NCBI GenBank assembly: GCA_029338735.1
Contig: JAQYAY010000041.1
Location: forward strand, 29,450-93,449
From: Lachnospiraceae bacterium
Lineage (GTDB): Bacteria > Bacillota > Clostridia > Lachnospirales > Lachnospiraceae
Direction: 5' to 3'
Length of the DNA stretch: 64,000 nucleotides
Under the pieces are notes generated by a model. It ran no database searches. It saw only the letters and a list, made by a program, of their open reading frames with translations, and was not told the DNA's origin. Of the stretch, positions 8,253 through 17,807 are shown one piece after another (position 1 is the first letter of the stretch; the number at the start of each line of letters is the position of its first letter). Both the position numbers and the translations under genes were made by a program.

Positions 8253-10140
8253 ATCTGTCCTTTTTCTTCTTTTTCTTCTTATCCTTATCTTTTTTGTCCT
8301 TTTTATCTGATTTATCAGATCTGGATTTTACATCTTCTTTTTCTTCATCTTTTTTCTTAGGCGGTTCATATTCAGGAAGTTCGTACTTTGCATGATATCC
8401 TTCTTCCATGAGCTGGAAGCTGTCATTTCTGGCCTCGCGTTCCTTCTGTGAGTATTCATGCATATCGAAGGTACCGTCTATAGCAGAAATGATATAGGCT
8501 GCTATATTGGAGCAGTGGTCAGCCACACGCTCGAGATCAACCGTGATATCTGAGAGGTAGAGTCCCTGCTCGAGGGTACATTCTCCAGACTGGAGACGCT
8601 GTACATGATGCTCGTTCATCATCAGGTTGATGGAGTCAATCGTATCTTCAAGAGGATCAATCCTCTTTGCCATTTCTATATCATCATCCTTGACAGATCT
8701 GCTTGTAATATCAAGGATTTCTTCGACTGCATCTGTGAATACCCTGAGTTCTTTTAGAGCACTCTCTGAAAATATGGTATTATTCTCATGCATCTTGTCA
8801 ACTGACTGCTTGATATTCAGGGCATGATCACTGATTCGCTCGAAGTCATTGGTTGAATGAATGAGCGATGCAAGAGCGTGGCCTTCTCTGTCTGACAGAT
8901 CACCAGTGGCAATCTTTGACAGGTAGGTATTCAGATGATCCTCATACTCATCAACGAGATCCTCAAGCCTTACGACTTCATGAGCTGTTTTCTCATCGTA
9001 TTCGTATAGCAGACTGATCGCATTCTTCATAGCGTCACTGCTGTGTCTCATCATCTCTACGAGAACTGTCTTGGACTGATTCAGGGCAAAGGCAGGTGAT
9101 GAAAGGAATCTGTCATCAAGAATTGTGAAGGTATGCATGCTCTCAGCTTCCTTCTTTTCATCCTCTGTGATAGGAAATACCCTCTTGACGATCCTGACGA
9201 GGATATCTGAGAACGGCAGCATGATCGTCACGGCTGCGATATTGAATACACTGTGGAAGATTGCTATCGTAACTGGTGTAGCAAGCTTTGTCATGAATTC
9301 GAAATGTATGGCGGCATTCAGAGAGTAGAAGACTACCATGAATACTGTCGTCTTGATGATACAGTAGAACATCTGCATCCAGGCTGCACGCTTTGCGTTT
9401 CTTCCGGCTCCGACAGATGAGATGATTCCTGTGATAGCTGATCCGATATTCTCACCCATGATGATTGGGATTGCAGTAGCAAAAGTTACTGTTCCGGATG
9501 TAGACAGTGCCTGCAGGATTCCGATTGATGCGGATGAGGACTGGAGAATAGCTGTCATGCCAAGTCCTACGAGCAGTCCGAGGAACGGATTCGAGAACAT
9601 TGTGAGAATGCTCGTAAATGTCTTGTTTTCTGCGAGCGGTGATACGGCGCTTGACATTGAACTCATACCTATAAGAAGGATTCCGAATGAAAGGAGGATG
9701 GCACCGACATTCCTATGTCTCTCCCTCTTGCTGGTCATCAGCATTATGAGTCCGATGAGTCCGATTACCGGTGCGAAGTTCTCTGGCTTGAACAGCTGGA
9801 GCAGCAGTGCGTCACTCTGTATTCCTGATAGTGATAGGAGCCATGCTGTGATTGTGGTTCCGATATTGGCTCCGAGTATGACACCGACTGACTGTTCGAG
9901 GCTCATGATTCCTGAATTTACAAAGCCTACGCACATGACTATCGTAGCGCCGGATGACTGGATGACTGCTGTCACGAGCATTCCGAGAAGCGCTGCCTTC
10001 CATTTATTGTTGGTCAGGCCCTCGAGGATCTTTTCCAGCTTGCCGCCGGATACCTTCTTCAGTGCTTCGCCTAAGTACTCTATTCCATAGAGGAACAGGA
10101 CAAGGCCGCCAATGAGTTTCAGTAAGATAATAATGTTCAT
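8251..10140 (-). CDS. Na+/phosphate cotransporter with C-terminal PhoU-like domain
   Basis: The 629-residue membrane protein belongs to the NptA/Na-Pi cotransporter II family and probably imports phosphate with sodium. The N-terminal half holds two inverted Na/Pi repeats with glutamine-serine motifs (VIQSSGATIV near residue 60 and ILQSSSASIG near 200) and about eight to nine membrane segments. From about residue 350 to 560 a PhoU-like helical domain follows. The last 35 residues are an extreme lysine-rich tail with runs of K and D, odd for the family. A promoter and Pho-type repeats lie upstream (10185-10244). Confidence 0.92.
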   Translation of the reverse strand: MNIIILLKLIGGLVLFLYGIEYLGEALKKVSGGKLEKILEGLTNNKWKAALLGMLVTAVIQSSGATIVMCVGFVNSGIMSLEQSVGVILGANIGTTITAWLLSLSGIQSDALLLQLFKPENFAPVIGLIGLIMLMTSKRERHRNVGAILLSFGILLIGMSSMSSAVSPLAENKTFTSILTMFSNPFLGLLVGLGMTAILQSSSASIGILQALSTSGTVTFATAIPIIMGENIGSAITGIISSVGAGRNAKRAAWMQMFYCIIKTTVFMVVFYSLNAAIHFEFMTKLATPVTIAIFHSVFNIAAVTIMLPFSDILVRIVKRVFPITEDEKKEAESMHTFTILDDRFLSSPAFALNQSKTVLVEMMRHSSDAMKNAISLLYEYDEKTAHEVVRLEDLVDEYEDHLNTYLSKIATGDLSDREGHALASLIHSTNDFERISDHALNIKQSVDKMHENNTIFSESALKELRVFTDAVEEILDITSRSVKDDDIEMAKRIDPLEDTIDSINLMMNEHHVQRLQSGECTLEQGLYLSDITVDLERVADHCSNIAAYIISAIDGTFDMHEYSQKEREARNDSFQLMEEGYHAKYELPEYEPPKKKDEEKEDVKSRSDKSDKKDKKDKDKKKKKKKDR

Positions 10141-10184
10141 TTTCTTCTCTCTTTACATAGATTTCACACGGAAATTACATACAG

Positions 10185-10213
10185 AGTTTAAATGATTTTG
10201 GTGTCAGTTGCAA
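10185..10213 (-). promoter_or_regulatory. Promoter of the Na/Pi transporter gene
   Basis: On the minus strand TTGCAA (10213-10208) and TAAACT (10190-10185) are 17 bp apart, about 45 bases before the start codon at 10140. The -35 box abuts the repeat region at 10217-10244. Confidence 0.5.
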
Positions 10214-10216
10214 CAG

Positions 10217-10244
10217 TTAATTTTGATTTTACATACTTTTAACA
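10217..10244. promoter_or_regulatory. Candidate Pho box (11-bp-period direct repeats)
   Basis: On the plus strand TTAATT, TTTACA and TTAACA recur with exactly five bases between them (10217, 10228, 10239), which is the spacing of PhoP boxes in Bacillus. It sits immediately upstream of the -35 element of a phosphate transporter gene. Known regulators of this type are PhoP/PhoB; their use here is inferred. Confidence 0.45.
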
Positions 10245-10336
10245 CTATAACCGTTCAAACTACGCATCAGGATAATATATTAACTGCTCAGGACACGCTC
10301 TTGCTTAGTTCTCGACGCAGCGGACGCATAGACGGC

Positions 10337-10365
10337 TTGAAATGACTGTGATTTTTGGTTATTAT
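10337..10365 (+). promoter_or_regulatory. Promoter of the thioesterase/nitrilase-HD operon
   Basis: TTGAAA (10337-10342), a 17-bp spacer and TATTAT (10360-10365) end about 30 bases before the start at 10395. The rest of the 254-base divergent gap (10141-10394) holds the Na/Pi promoter region and nothing else I can identify. Confidence 0.55.
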
Positions 10366-10394
10366 ATGTAAAAACCGAAAGGAGAAATTGTGAT

Positions 10395-10781
10395 ATGTTA
10401 AAAGAAGGTATTACTGGTGAGGCCAGTGCTGTTGTTAATGATAAAAATACTGCTATAAATATGGGGAGCGGGACGCTGCCGGTGTTTGCGACGCCTGCGA
10501 TGGTGGCTCTTGTGGAGAAGGCTGCATGGAGTTCGGTGGCTTCTGAGCTGGAAGACGGACAGTCGACTGTTGGGACTGCAATGACTCTTTCGCATGAGTC
10601 TGCTACGCCGAAGGGCCTGAAGGTGACTGCGAAGACGACTCTTACTGCCGTTGACAGAAGAAAGCTCACATTTTCATGGGAAGCCTATGATGAGGCTGGT
10701 CTTATCGGCAGAGGCACTCATGAGAGATTCATAGTTACTGATGATAAGTTTGTACAGAAAGCTGAAGGCAAAAAAGCATGA
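10395..10781 (+). CDS. FlK-like hot-dog thioesterase
   Basis: The 128-residue protein resembles the fluoroacetyl-CoA thioesterase (FlK)-like branch of the hot-dog fold: an early LPVFATPAMVALVEKAAW segment with the Thr-Pro and Glu of the family (residues 30-50), then VGTAMTLSHESATPKG (about 59-74) containing the catalytic-type His, and a C-terminal beta strand with GRGTHERFIV. It is expected to hydrolyse small acyl-CoA thioesters in the cytoplasm; no evidence for a fluoro substrate. A good AAGGAG site precedes ATG 10395. The stop overlaps the next start (ATGA), so the two genes are translationally coupled. Confidence 0.75.
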   Translation: MLKEGITGEASAVVNDKNTAINMGSGTLPVFATPAMVALVEKAAWSSVASELEDGQSTVGTAMTLSHESATPKGLKVTAKTTLTAVDRRKLTFSWEAYDEAGLIGRGTHERFIVTDDKFVQKAEGKKA

Positions 10782-12127
10782 AGATAGCACTTGCACAGAT
10801 GCAGATGGACATCGACAAGAGAGTCAATGAAAAGAAATCACTTGCAATCGCGACTCAGGCGGCTAAGGCCGGGGCTGATCTGCTGCTGTACCCAGAGCTG
10901 ACACTGACTCCGTTCTTTCCTCAGTATCCATCGAGACTTCTTGAAGGGATGGGGATAAAGCCGGATGCTTTTTCTATTGAAAAAGATGCGCAGATTCTGA
11001 CTCAGTTTTCAGATGCTGCCAGGGAAAACGGCATCTATCTTGTTCCGAATTTCTATGTGAAAGAGGATGAAGGCAGATTATTCGACAGGTCATATTTCTT
11101 TGAAAAGACCGGAAGACTTGTTGGGACTAGTGATATGCACAATATCTTCACAGCAGAGAATTTCTATGAAGGTGATTACTATCATCCGTCAGAGGAGCCG
11201 TTCCGTGTGTTCCCAACGCCATTTGGCAATATCGGGGTCGTGATCTGCTTTGACAGGCACATTCCGGAAAGTATCAGGGCCTGCGCTCTTGCCGGTGCTG
11301 AGCTGATACTGATCCCGACTGCCAATCTGACTTCAGAGCCGCTTGATGTATTCAAGGCTGAGATCATTGCCGAGGCATATCAGAATAATGTTTTCATTGC
11401 CATGGCCAATCGTGTCGGTGAGGAAAATGAGCTGACATTTGCCGGAGATTCACTTGTTGTGGACCCTGATGGCAGGGTACTTGCAGAGGGTGGTGCCGAA
11501 GAAGATCTGATATTTAGCGATATAGATACCGGAGAGGCACTCAGGGCAAGACATACAAGACCGTATATAGGATTCTGTGTGCCTGACAGACAGGTCTATG
11601 ATTTTGAGGCTGAAGAGATCTCTCTGGAAAAAGAACCATCAATAGAAGATGTGTATATGGCAATGGCTGACTACGACGAGGGTGATCCGAAGAGGATTCA
11701 GCATTTCACCAAGGTCTATTACTATGCACATATGATTGCTGTTGGAGAGCATCTGCCGCTTAAGGTGAGACAGATCACGGAAATTGCTGCAATGGTTCAT
11801 GATATCGGCATTCACAAGGCTGAGAAGAGCTTCCATTCGACAGCTGGCAGGCTGCAGGAGAAGCTTGGAGCGCCTGAGGCAGTGAAGCTGCTTCGTGATA
11901 TGGGCTTCCCTGATGAGGTCGTAAACCGTGTGTCCTATCTTGTAGGACATCATCATACATATACTAATATAGATGGGATTGATTATCAGATTCTTGTAGA
12001 GGCTGATTTCCTTGTAAATATATACGAGGATGATATGGATGAAAAGGCACGTGAGAATGCTTTTGAAAAGATTTTCAGGACTGAGACCGGAAAGAAACTG
12101 TTCCGTCAGATGTGGCCGTTGCAGTAG
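10778..12127 (+). CDS. Fusion of a nitrilase-family domain and an HD-domain hydrolase
   Basis: Residues 1-270 form a carbon-nitrogen hydrolase: Glu40 in LLLYPELTLTPF and Cys157 in VVICFDRHIPE fit the Glu-Lys-Cys triad, but in the segment GTSDMHN (117-122), which aligns with the family's YRKMH, the catalytic Lys is replaced by Asp119. Residues about 290-449 form a complete HD phosphohydrolase-like domain: His309, His341-Asp342 (AAMVHDIGIH), a His cluster at 391-393 and Asp410, very like stand-alone HD proteins of Clostridia. So an HD metal site appears intact while amidase activity is doubtful. The substrate is unknown. It overlaps the thioesterase gene by four bases and ends before a terminator. 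Confidence 0.85.
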   Translation: MKIALAQMQMDIDKRVNEKKSLAIATQAAKAGADLLLYPELTLTPFFPQYPSRLLEGMGIKPDAFSIEKDAQILTQFSDAARENGIYLVPNFYVKEDEGRLFDRSYFFEKTGRLVGTSDMHNIFTAENFYEGDYYHPSEEPFRVFPTPFGNIGVVICFDRHIPESIRACALAGAELILIPTANLTSEPLDVFKAEIIAEAYQNNVFIAMANRVGEENELTFAGDSLVVDPDGRVLAEGGAEEDLIFSDIDTGEALRARHTRPYIGFCVPDRQVYDFEAEEISLEKEPSIEDVYMAMADYDEGDPKRIQHFTKVYYYAHMIAVGEHLPLKVRQITEIAAMVHDIGIHKAEKSFHSTAGRLQEKLGAPEAVKLLRDMGFPDEVVNRVSYLVGHHHTYTNIDGIDYQILVEADFLVNIYEDDMDEKARENAFEKIFRTETGKKLFRQMWPLQ

Positions 12128-12136
12128 CTAATATGT

Positions 12137-12172
12137 ATGGCAGTGGAAGATTATTTCACTGTCATATTTTTT
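12137..12172 (+). terminator. Terminator after the nitrilase-HD gene
   Basis: The 9-bp stem ATGGCAGTG (12137-12145) with CACTGTCAT (12157-12165) contains one G-T pair and is followed by ATTTTTT. The rest of 12173-12263 is AT-rich with no feature I recognise. Confidence 0.8.
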
Positions 12173-12263
12173 ACTTTTTTTGCAAATTTATGAAAATAAG
12201 AGTAATACATCGAATTAACAAGAATAATGATGATTATTGCAGAATATACATAGATTTTTGAAT

Positions 12264-12292
12264 TTGATTACACGCGTATAAAAAACTATTAT
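12264..12292 (+). promoter_or_regulatory. Sigma-A promoter of groESL
   Basis: TTGATT (12264-12269), 17-bp spacer, TATTAT (12287-12292). The predicted start of transcription near 12299 places the CIRCE operator at the very beginning of the transcript. Confidence 0.75.
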
Positions 12293-12304
12293 ATATCTTG
12301 TTAG

Positions 12305-12331
12305 TTAGCACTCCACTAAATTGAGTGCTAA
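12305..12331 (+). promoter_or_regulatory. CIRCE operator (HrcA binding site)
   Basis: A perfect inverted repeat TTAGCACTC, nine-base spacer, GAGTGCTAA. CIRCE is the known target of the heat-shock repressor HrcA, so groESL is expected to be derepressed on heat or misfolding stress. hrcA is not in the window. Confidence 0.97.
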
Positions 12332-12376
12332 CAAGATTAAAGAGATAAATATTTAAGGCACAAGGAGGTATTCATC

Positions 12377-12649
12377 ATGAAACTGAATCCGTTATCAGAC
12401 CGGGTAGTTTTAAAGCAGTTAGAGGCTGAGGAGAAGACCAAGTCAGGCATCATCCTTGCTGACAGCGCTAAGGAGAAGCCACAGGAGGCAGAGGTCATTG
12501 CAGTTGGTCCTGGAACAAAGGATGTCACAATGCAGGTCAAGGCCGGACAGAAGGTTGTTTACAGTAAATATGCCGGAACCAATGTCAAGCTTGATGATGA
12601 AGAGTACATTATTGTAAAGCAGGATGATATTCTTGCTATTGTTGAGTAA
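12377..12649 (+). CDS. groS: Co-chaperonin GroES
   Basis: The 90-residue cap of the GroEL chamber has the usual family length and motifs: LSDRVVLKQLEAEEKTKSGIIL at 5-26 with the mobile loop, VGPGTKD near 45, and a C-terminal EEYIIVKQDDILAIVE. AAGGAGG precedes the ATG. It is the first gene of the CIRCE-controlled groESL operon, 24 bases before groL. Confidence 0.98.
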   Translation: MKLNPLSDRVVLKQLEAEEKTKSGIILADSAKEKPQEAEVIAVGPGTKDVTMQVKAGQKVVYSKYAGTNVKLDDEEYIIVKQDDILAIVE

Positions 12650-12655
12650 TAATAG

Positions 12656-14302
<1,647 letters not shown>

Positions 14303-14330
14303 TCGATAGTAGGGAAAACTAAATTTTTCA

Positions 14331-14366
14331 GGCCGACAGGAAAAGCTCCTGCCGGTCTTTATTTTT
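14331..14366 (+). terminator. Terminator of groESL
   Basis: An 11-bp stem, GGCCGACAGGA (14331-14341) with TCCTGCCGGTC (14347-14357), has one mismatch and is followed by TTTATTTTT. Confidence 0.85.
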
Positions 14367-14406
14367 GGTTTCTTTTATTGTAAAATATTCTCTTAAGGAG
14401 GCCACT

Positions 14407-14658
14407 ATGGGCGAAGAACTGAAGATGACAGTATCTCCTATATGTACGGATGAGTCAGGAAAGAAAAAGTACGCATATGTGACCTTTTCAGACGGGACAA
14501 GAAGTGCCGAGGGGAAGATTCCGTCATGTGAGATCACGAAGAATGATGGATTCAGTGACGAGGAAGCAGCGGCACTGCATTTTTACATGAAGACAAATCT
14601 TGAAGATCTCAAGAAAATAGCAGCGAAAATCAATGTATTTGAAGCGCTGAAAAAATAA
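14407..14658 (+). CDS. Small protein of unknown function
   Basis: I do not recognise the family. The 84-residue product is soluble and acidic-basic mixed, with a beta-rich first half (VSPICTDESGKKKYAYVTFSDG) and a helical end (NLEDLKKIAAKINVFEALKK). AAGGAGG at 14395-14401 supports ATG 14407; in-frame extension upstream to 14365 would begin inside the groESL terminator and is rejected. It lies 21 bases before the next gene and is probably co-transcribed with it. Confidence 0.7.
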   Translation: MGEELKMTVSPICTDESGKKKYAYVTFSDGTRSAEGKIPSCEITKNDGFSDEEAAALHFYMKTNLEDLKKIAAKINVFEALKK

Positions 14659-14679
14659 GGGAATAAAAAGGAGGATGAA

Positions 14680-15363
14680 TTGGCTGAGGAAATAAAGACC
14701 GAAAAGAAGAGGCCTGTCATTGAGACGAAGCTCAGACATAATATAGTTGCCATTCCGGAGGAGGCAAGGGCAGCATCAGGAATCGTGATCTTTGGCAGAA
14801 GGATTAAGACTCTTGTATTTACTACAGATCTTGCGATTATCAGGAACTGCAATGCAGATGCTGTTTTTGCAGTATATCCATTCACACCGCAGACAGCAAT
14901 TGGTGATGCTGTGATCAAGTATTCATATATTCCGGTGTTTGCCGGAGTAGGCGGCGGGACGACACATGGGGTGAGAACCATAGGACTGGCAAAGGACATG
15001 GAGTCAAGCGGCGCTATGGGGATAGTGCTCAATTCGCCTATCAAGAACGTGAATTTGCTGGCAGTATCCAAGGCTGTCGATATACCTGTTGTCATTACAG
15101 TTACAAGCCTTAAGACAGATATCAGGACAAGGCTTGAGGCGGGAGCATCTATTCTGAATGTGGCCTGCGCAGCAGATACTCCAAAGGTTGTAGCACATAT
15201 CAGGGAATCTTTTCCAGATGTGCCTATTATTGCGAGCGGTGGAAATACACCTGAGCATATCAAAGAGACTGTTGATGCTGGAGCCAATGCCATCACTTAT
15301 ACACCGCCAGGTACGGCGGAGCTTTTTGCATCAATGATGGAGAGATACAGGGAAAATGACTGA
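14680..15363 (+). CDS. TIM-barrel protein of unknown reaction
   Basis: The 227 residues look like a small phosphate-binding (beta/alpha)8 protein: alternating strands such as IPVFAGVGGGTTHG (about 88-101), AMGIVLNSPIK, IPVVITVTSLKTDI and finally VPIIASGGNTPEHIKETVDAGANAITYTPP (about 184-213), which resembles the terminal glycine loops that bind a phosphate in ThiG, NanE or HisF-like enzymes. No catalytic residue can be assigned by eye. It starts with TTG at 14680, five bases after AAGGAGG, and is followed 11 bases later by the GH3 gene. Confidence 0.65.
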   Translation: MAEEIKTEKKRPVIETKLRHNIVAIPEEARAASGIVIFGRRIKTLVFTTDLAIIRNCNADAVFAVYPFTPQTAIGDAVIKYSYIPVFAGVGGGTTHGVRTIGLAKDMESSGAMGIVLNSPIKNVNLLAVSKAVDIPVVITVTSLKTDIRTRLEAGASILNVACAADTPKVVAHIRESFPDVPIIASGGNTPEHIKETVDAGANAITYTPPGTAELFASMMERYREND

Positions 15364-15374
15364 AGGAGGTTATC

Positions 15375-17807
15375 ATGAAGCTCTACGATTATGAAAAGAA
15401 ACATCTGAGACTTATGAGAAGAGATGCAGGGGGATGCACTCTTTTTCTCAAGAGAAATAAAGATTTTCCACTTGAAGCACCTTGTGAGATTGCTCTTTAT
15501 GGTAACGGAGCAAGACATACTCTTAAAGGCGGAACTGGTTCAGGTGAGGTCAATTCAAGATTCTATGTGACTGCTGAAAAGGGTCTTGCCAGGGCAGGAT
15601 TTACGATCACAAATCCTGAATGGATGGATGCGTATGATAAGGCAAGAGCTATTGAAAGAGAAGCTTTTATAAAAAGAATCAGACAGGAGGCCGTGAAGGC
15701 CGGCATGAATGTAGCCACCTATTCCATGGGCAAGGTCGATCCTGAGCCGGAGTATGATATTTCAGTGGGAAGCGGAGATGTAGCCATTTATGTCCTTTCA
15801 CGTGTCTGTGGTGAGGGGAATGACAGGCAGCCTGTAAGAGGGGATATCCTGCTTACAAAGACTGAGATCAGCGATATATTACAGATTCAGGCCAATTATA
15901 AGAAGTTCATGCTCGTACTCAATGTTGGAGCGCCTGTAGATCTGTCTCCTGTTGCTGATGCAGTGGATAATATTCTCCTTCTCTCACAGCTCGGAGCTGT
16001 GACCGGTGTGGTTCTTGCTGATATCATTCTGGGAAAGGCTGATCCGTCAGGAAAGCTGGCTGCTACCTGGATCTCATGGAAGGACCATGAGCAGATAGGA
16101 GATTTTGGCAATCAGGATGATACACATTATGAGGAAGGGGCCTATGTCGGCTACAGATATTATGAGACTGCCGGAGTGAAGCCACTTTTCCCATTCGGAT
16201 ATGGAAAGAGCTATACTGATTTCAGTGTGGATGCTTCTGATGCTTCCGTAGCCAATGGTATACTTACAGTAGATGCAAAGGTTAAGAACATCGGAGACTA
16301 TGATGGCCGTGAAGTGGTTCAGGCATATGTATCTGTTCCTGACAATAAGTTCGATGAGCCGGTAAAGGTGCTTGGCGGATTCACAAAGACTGAGACAATA
16401 GCAGCTGGTGAAGAGGATACTGTCAGTGTAAAGATCAATCTCAGTGATATTGCTACATATGATACACAGAATGCGAGATACATACTGCCTGCCGGCGATT
16501 ATATCGTATCAGCTGGTGACAGCGTGGAGGGTACGACAGAAGTGTGCATTCTTCATGCTGCTGAAGAGATTGTGACAAAGGATGTAAAAAATCTTCTTGA
16601 TTTTCCGGATTTCCAGGATTACAGGCCTGAGATAAAAGACAGAAAGTATGATACATCACTTCCTGTGATCGAGCTGACTCAGGAGATGGTCCCATGCATA
16701 AAGGCAGATTATGACAAGGAAGAAGAGATTGATCCACGCGTAAAAGATCTGTCAGATGAGGATCTGGCGCTTCTGTCTGTAGGTTATTTTGATGACAGTA
16801 AAAAGGGATTTGTAATTGGTGATCAGGGCTTTAAGGTACCTGGCAGTGCTGGTGAGACCTGTGCTAAGTTTGAAGATAAAGGAATAAGAGCTCTGGTTCT
16901 GGCAGATGGACCTGCAGGACTGCGCCTTGACAGAAAGATCGGTGAAGACAGCAAGGGTGTTTATTCATATGGCAATCCTATGCTTAATGACTTTATGGAT
17001 TTCCTGCCGAAGGCTGCCCAGATGATTCCTGGTATCAGGCTCAGGGACGCAGAGAAGCGTACCAGAGAGGGCGGACAGATAAAGTATCAGTTTGCTACAG
17101 CAATTCCTATAGGGACAGCAATAGCTCAGAGCTTTGATATACCTTTTGCTGAGGAGTGCGGAGATATAGTCGGAAGTGAAATGGAGATATTCGGAGTTGA
17201 TGTATGGCTTGCTCCGGCGCTTAATATACAGCGTGACATCAGATGTGGCAGGAACTTCGAATACTATTCAGAGGATCCGGTTGTTGCAGGATATTTTGCA
17301 GCAGCTATTACAAATGGTGTCCAGAAGCATCCTGGCAGATATACCTGTATCAAGCACTATGCAGCCAACAATCAGGAAACCAACAGAATTGCCAATAATT
17401 CAGTGGTTTCTGAGAGAGCCATGAGGGAGATCTATCTGCGTGGATTTGAGATTGCAGTCAGAGAGTCTCATCCTGGAACCGTGATGTCCAGCTATAATCT
17501 GATCAATGGTGTCCATTCAATGGAAAGATATGGACTTATTACAGATATCCTGCGCAGCGAGTTTGGATTTAATGGTGCAGTGATGACAGACTGGGTAGTT
17601 CCTGATATGGCTGCAAAGAATTCGGCATATCACTATCCTGATCCTGCAAAGGTTGCTGCAGCTGGCAATTCACTGTTTATGCCTGGCAGCAGACATGATT
17701 ATGAGGATATTTTATCCGGACTGAAGATTGGAACTGTGTCAAGAGAGCAGCTGGAGATCAATGTATCGCATCTGTTCGCTCTTGCTGGAAACGAGGAAGA
17801 TAAATGA
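15375..17807 (+). CDS. Glycoside hydrolase family 3 beta-glucosidase, domain-permuted
   Basis: The 810-residue protein has GH3 domains in reverse order. The alpha/beta sandwich domain comes first (about 125-270, ending with KPLFPFGYGKSYTDF), then a fibronectin-like domain (about 280-400, including PVKVLGGFTKT), and the TIM barrel is last (about 480-800). The barrel shows WLAPALNIQRD, GRNFEYYSEDP, IKHYAANNQE and the nucleophile Asp739 in VMTDW. This order is known from Ruminococcus albus and Butyrivibrio beta-glucosidases. No signal peptide, so imported cello- or other beta-glucosides are the probable substrates. It overlaps pncB by four bases. Confidence 0.9.
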   Translation: MKLYDYEKKHLRLMRRDAGGCTLFLKRNKDFPLEAPCEIALYGNGARHTLKGGTGSGEVNSRFYVTAEKGLARAGFTITNPEWMDAYDKARAIEREAFIKRIRQEAVKAGMNVATYSMGKVDPEPEYDISVGSGDVAIYVLSRVCGEGNDRQPVRGDILLTKTEISDILQIQANYKKFMLVLNVGAPVDLSPVADAVDNILLLSQLGAVTGVVLADIILGKADPSGKLAATWISWKDHEQIGDFGNQDDTHYEEGAYVGYRYYETAGVKPLFPFGYGKSYTDFSVDASDASVANGILTVDAKVKNIGDYDGREVVQAYVSVPDNKFDEPVKVLGGFTKTETIAAGEEDTVSVKINLSDIATYDTQNARYILPAGDYIVSAGDSVEGTTEVCILHAAEEIVTKDVKNLLDFPDFQDYRPEIKDRKYDTSLPVIELTQEMVPCIKADYDKEEEIDPRVKDLSDEDLALLSVGYFDDSKKGFVIGDQGFKVPGSAGETCAKFEDKGIRALVLADGPAGLRLDRKIGEDSKGVYSYGNPMLNDFMDFLPKAAQMIPGIRLRDAEKRTREGGQIKYQFATAIPIGTAIAQSFDIPFAEECGDIVGSEMEIFGVDVWLAPALNIQRDIRCGRNFEYYSEDPVVAGYFAAAITNGVQKHPGRYTCIKHYAANNQETNRIANNSVVSERAMREIYLRGFEIAVRESHPGTVMSSYNLINGVHSMERYGLITDILRSEFGFNGAVMTDWVVPDMAAKNSAYHYPDPAKVAAAGNSLFMPGSRHDYEDILSGLKIGTVSREQLEINVSHLFALAGNEEDK

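Noticed and set aside
9422..10090. 222-residue open frame opposite the Na/Pi transporter
   Set aside because: It is antisense to a well-conserved gene, has no ribosome site and reads as low-complexity hydrophobic/Ser-Pro sequence typical of a shadow frame.
10280..10669. 129-residue minus-strand frame between the Na/Pi and thioesterase genes
   Set aside because: Two thirds overlap the thioesterase gene in antisense, and its sequence has no recognisable domain.
14583..15296. 237-residue minus-strand frame opposite the TIM-barrel gene
   Set aside because: It lacks a ribosome site and promoter; the plus frame has a clear protein fold pattern and good start signal.
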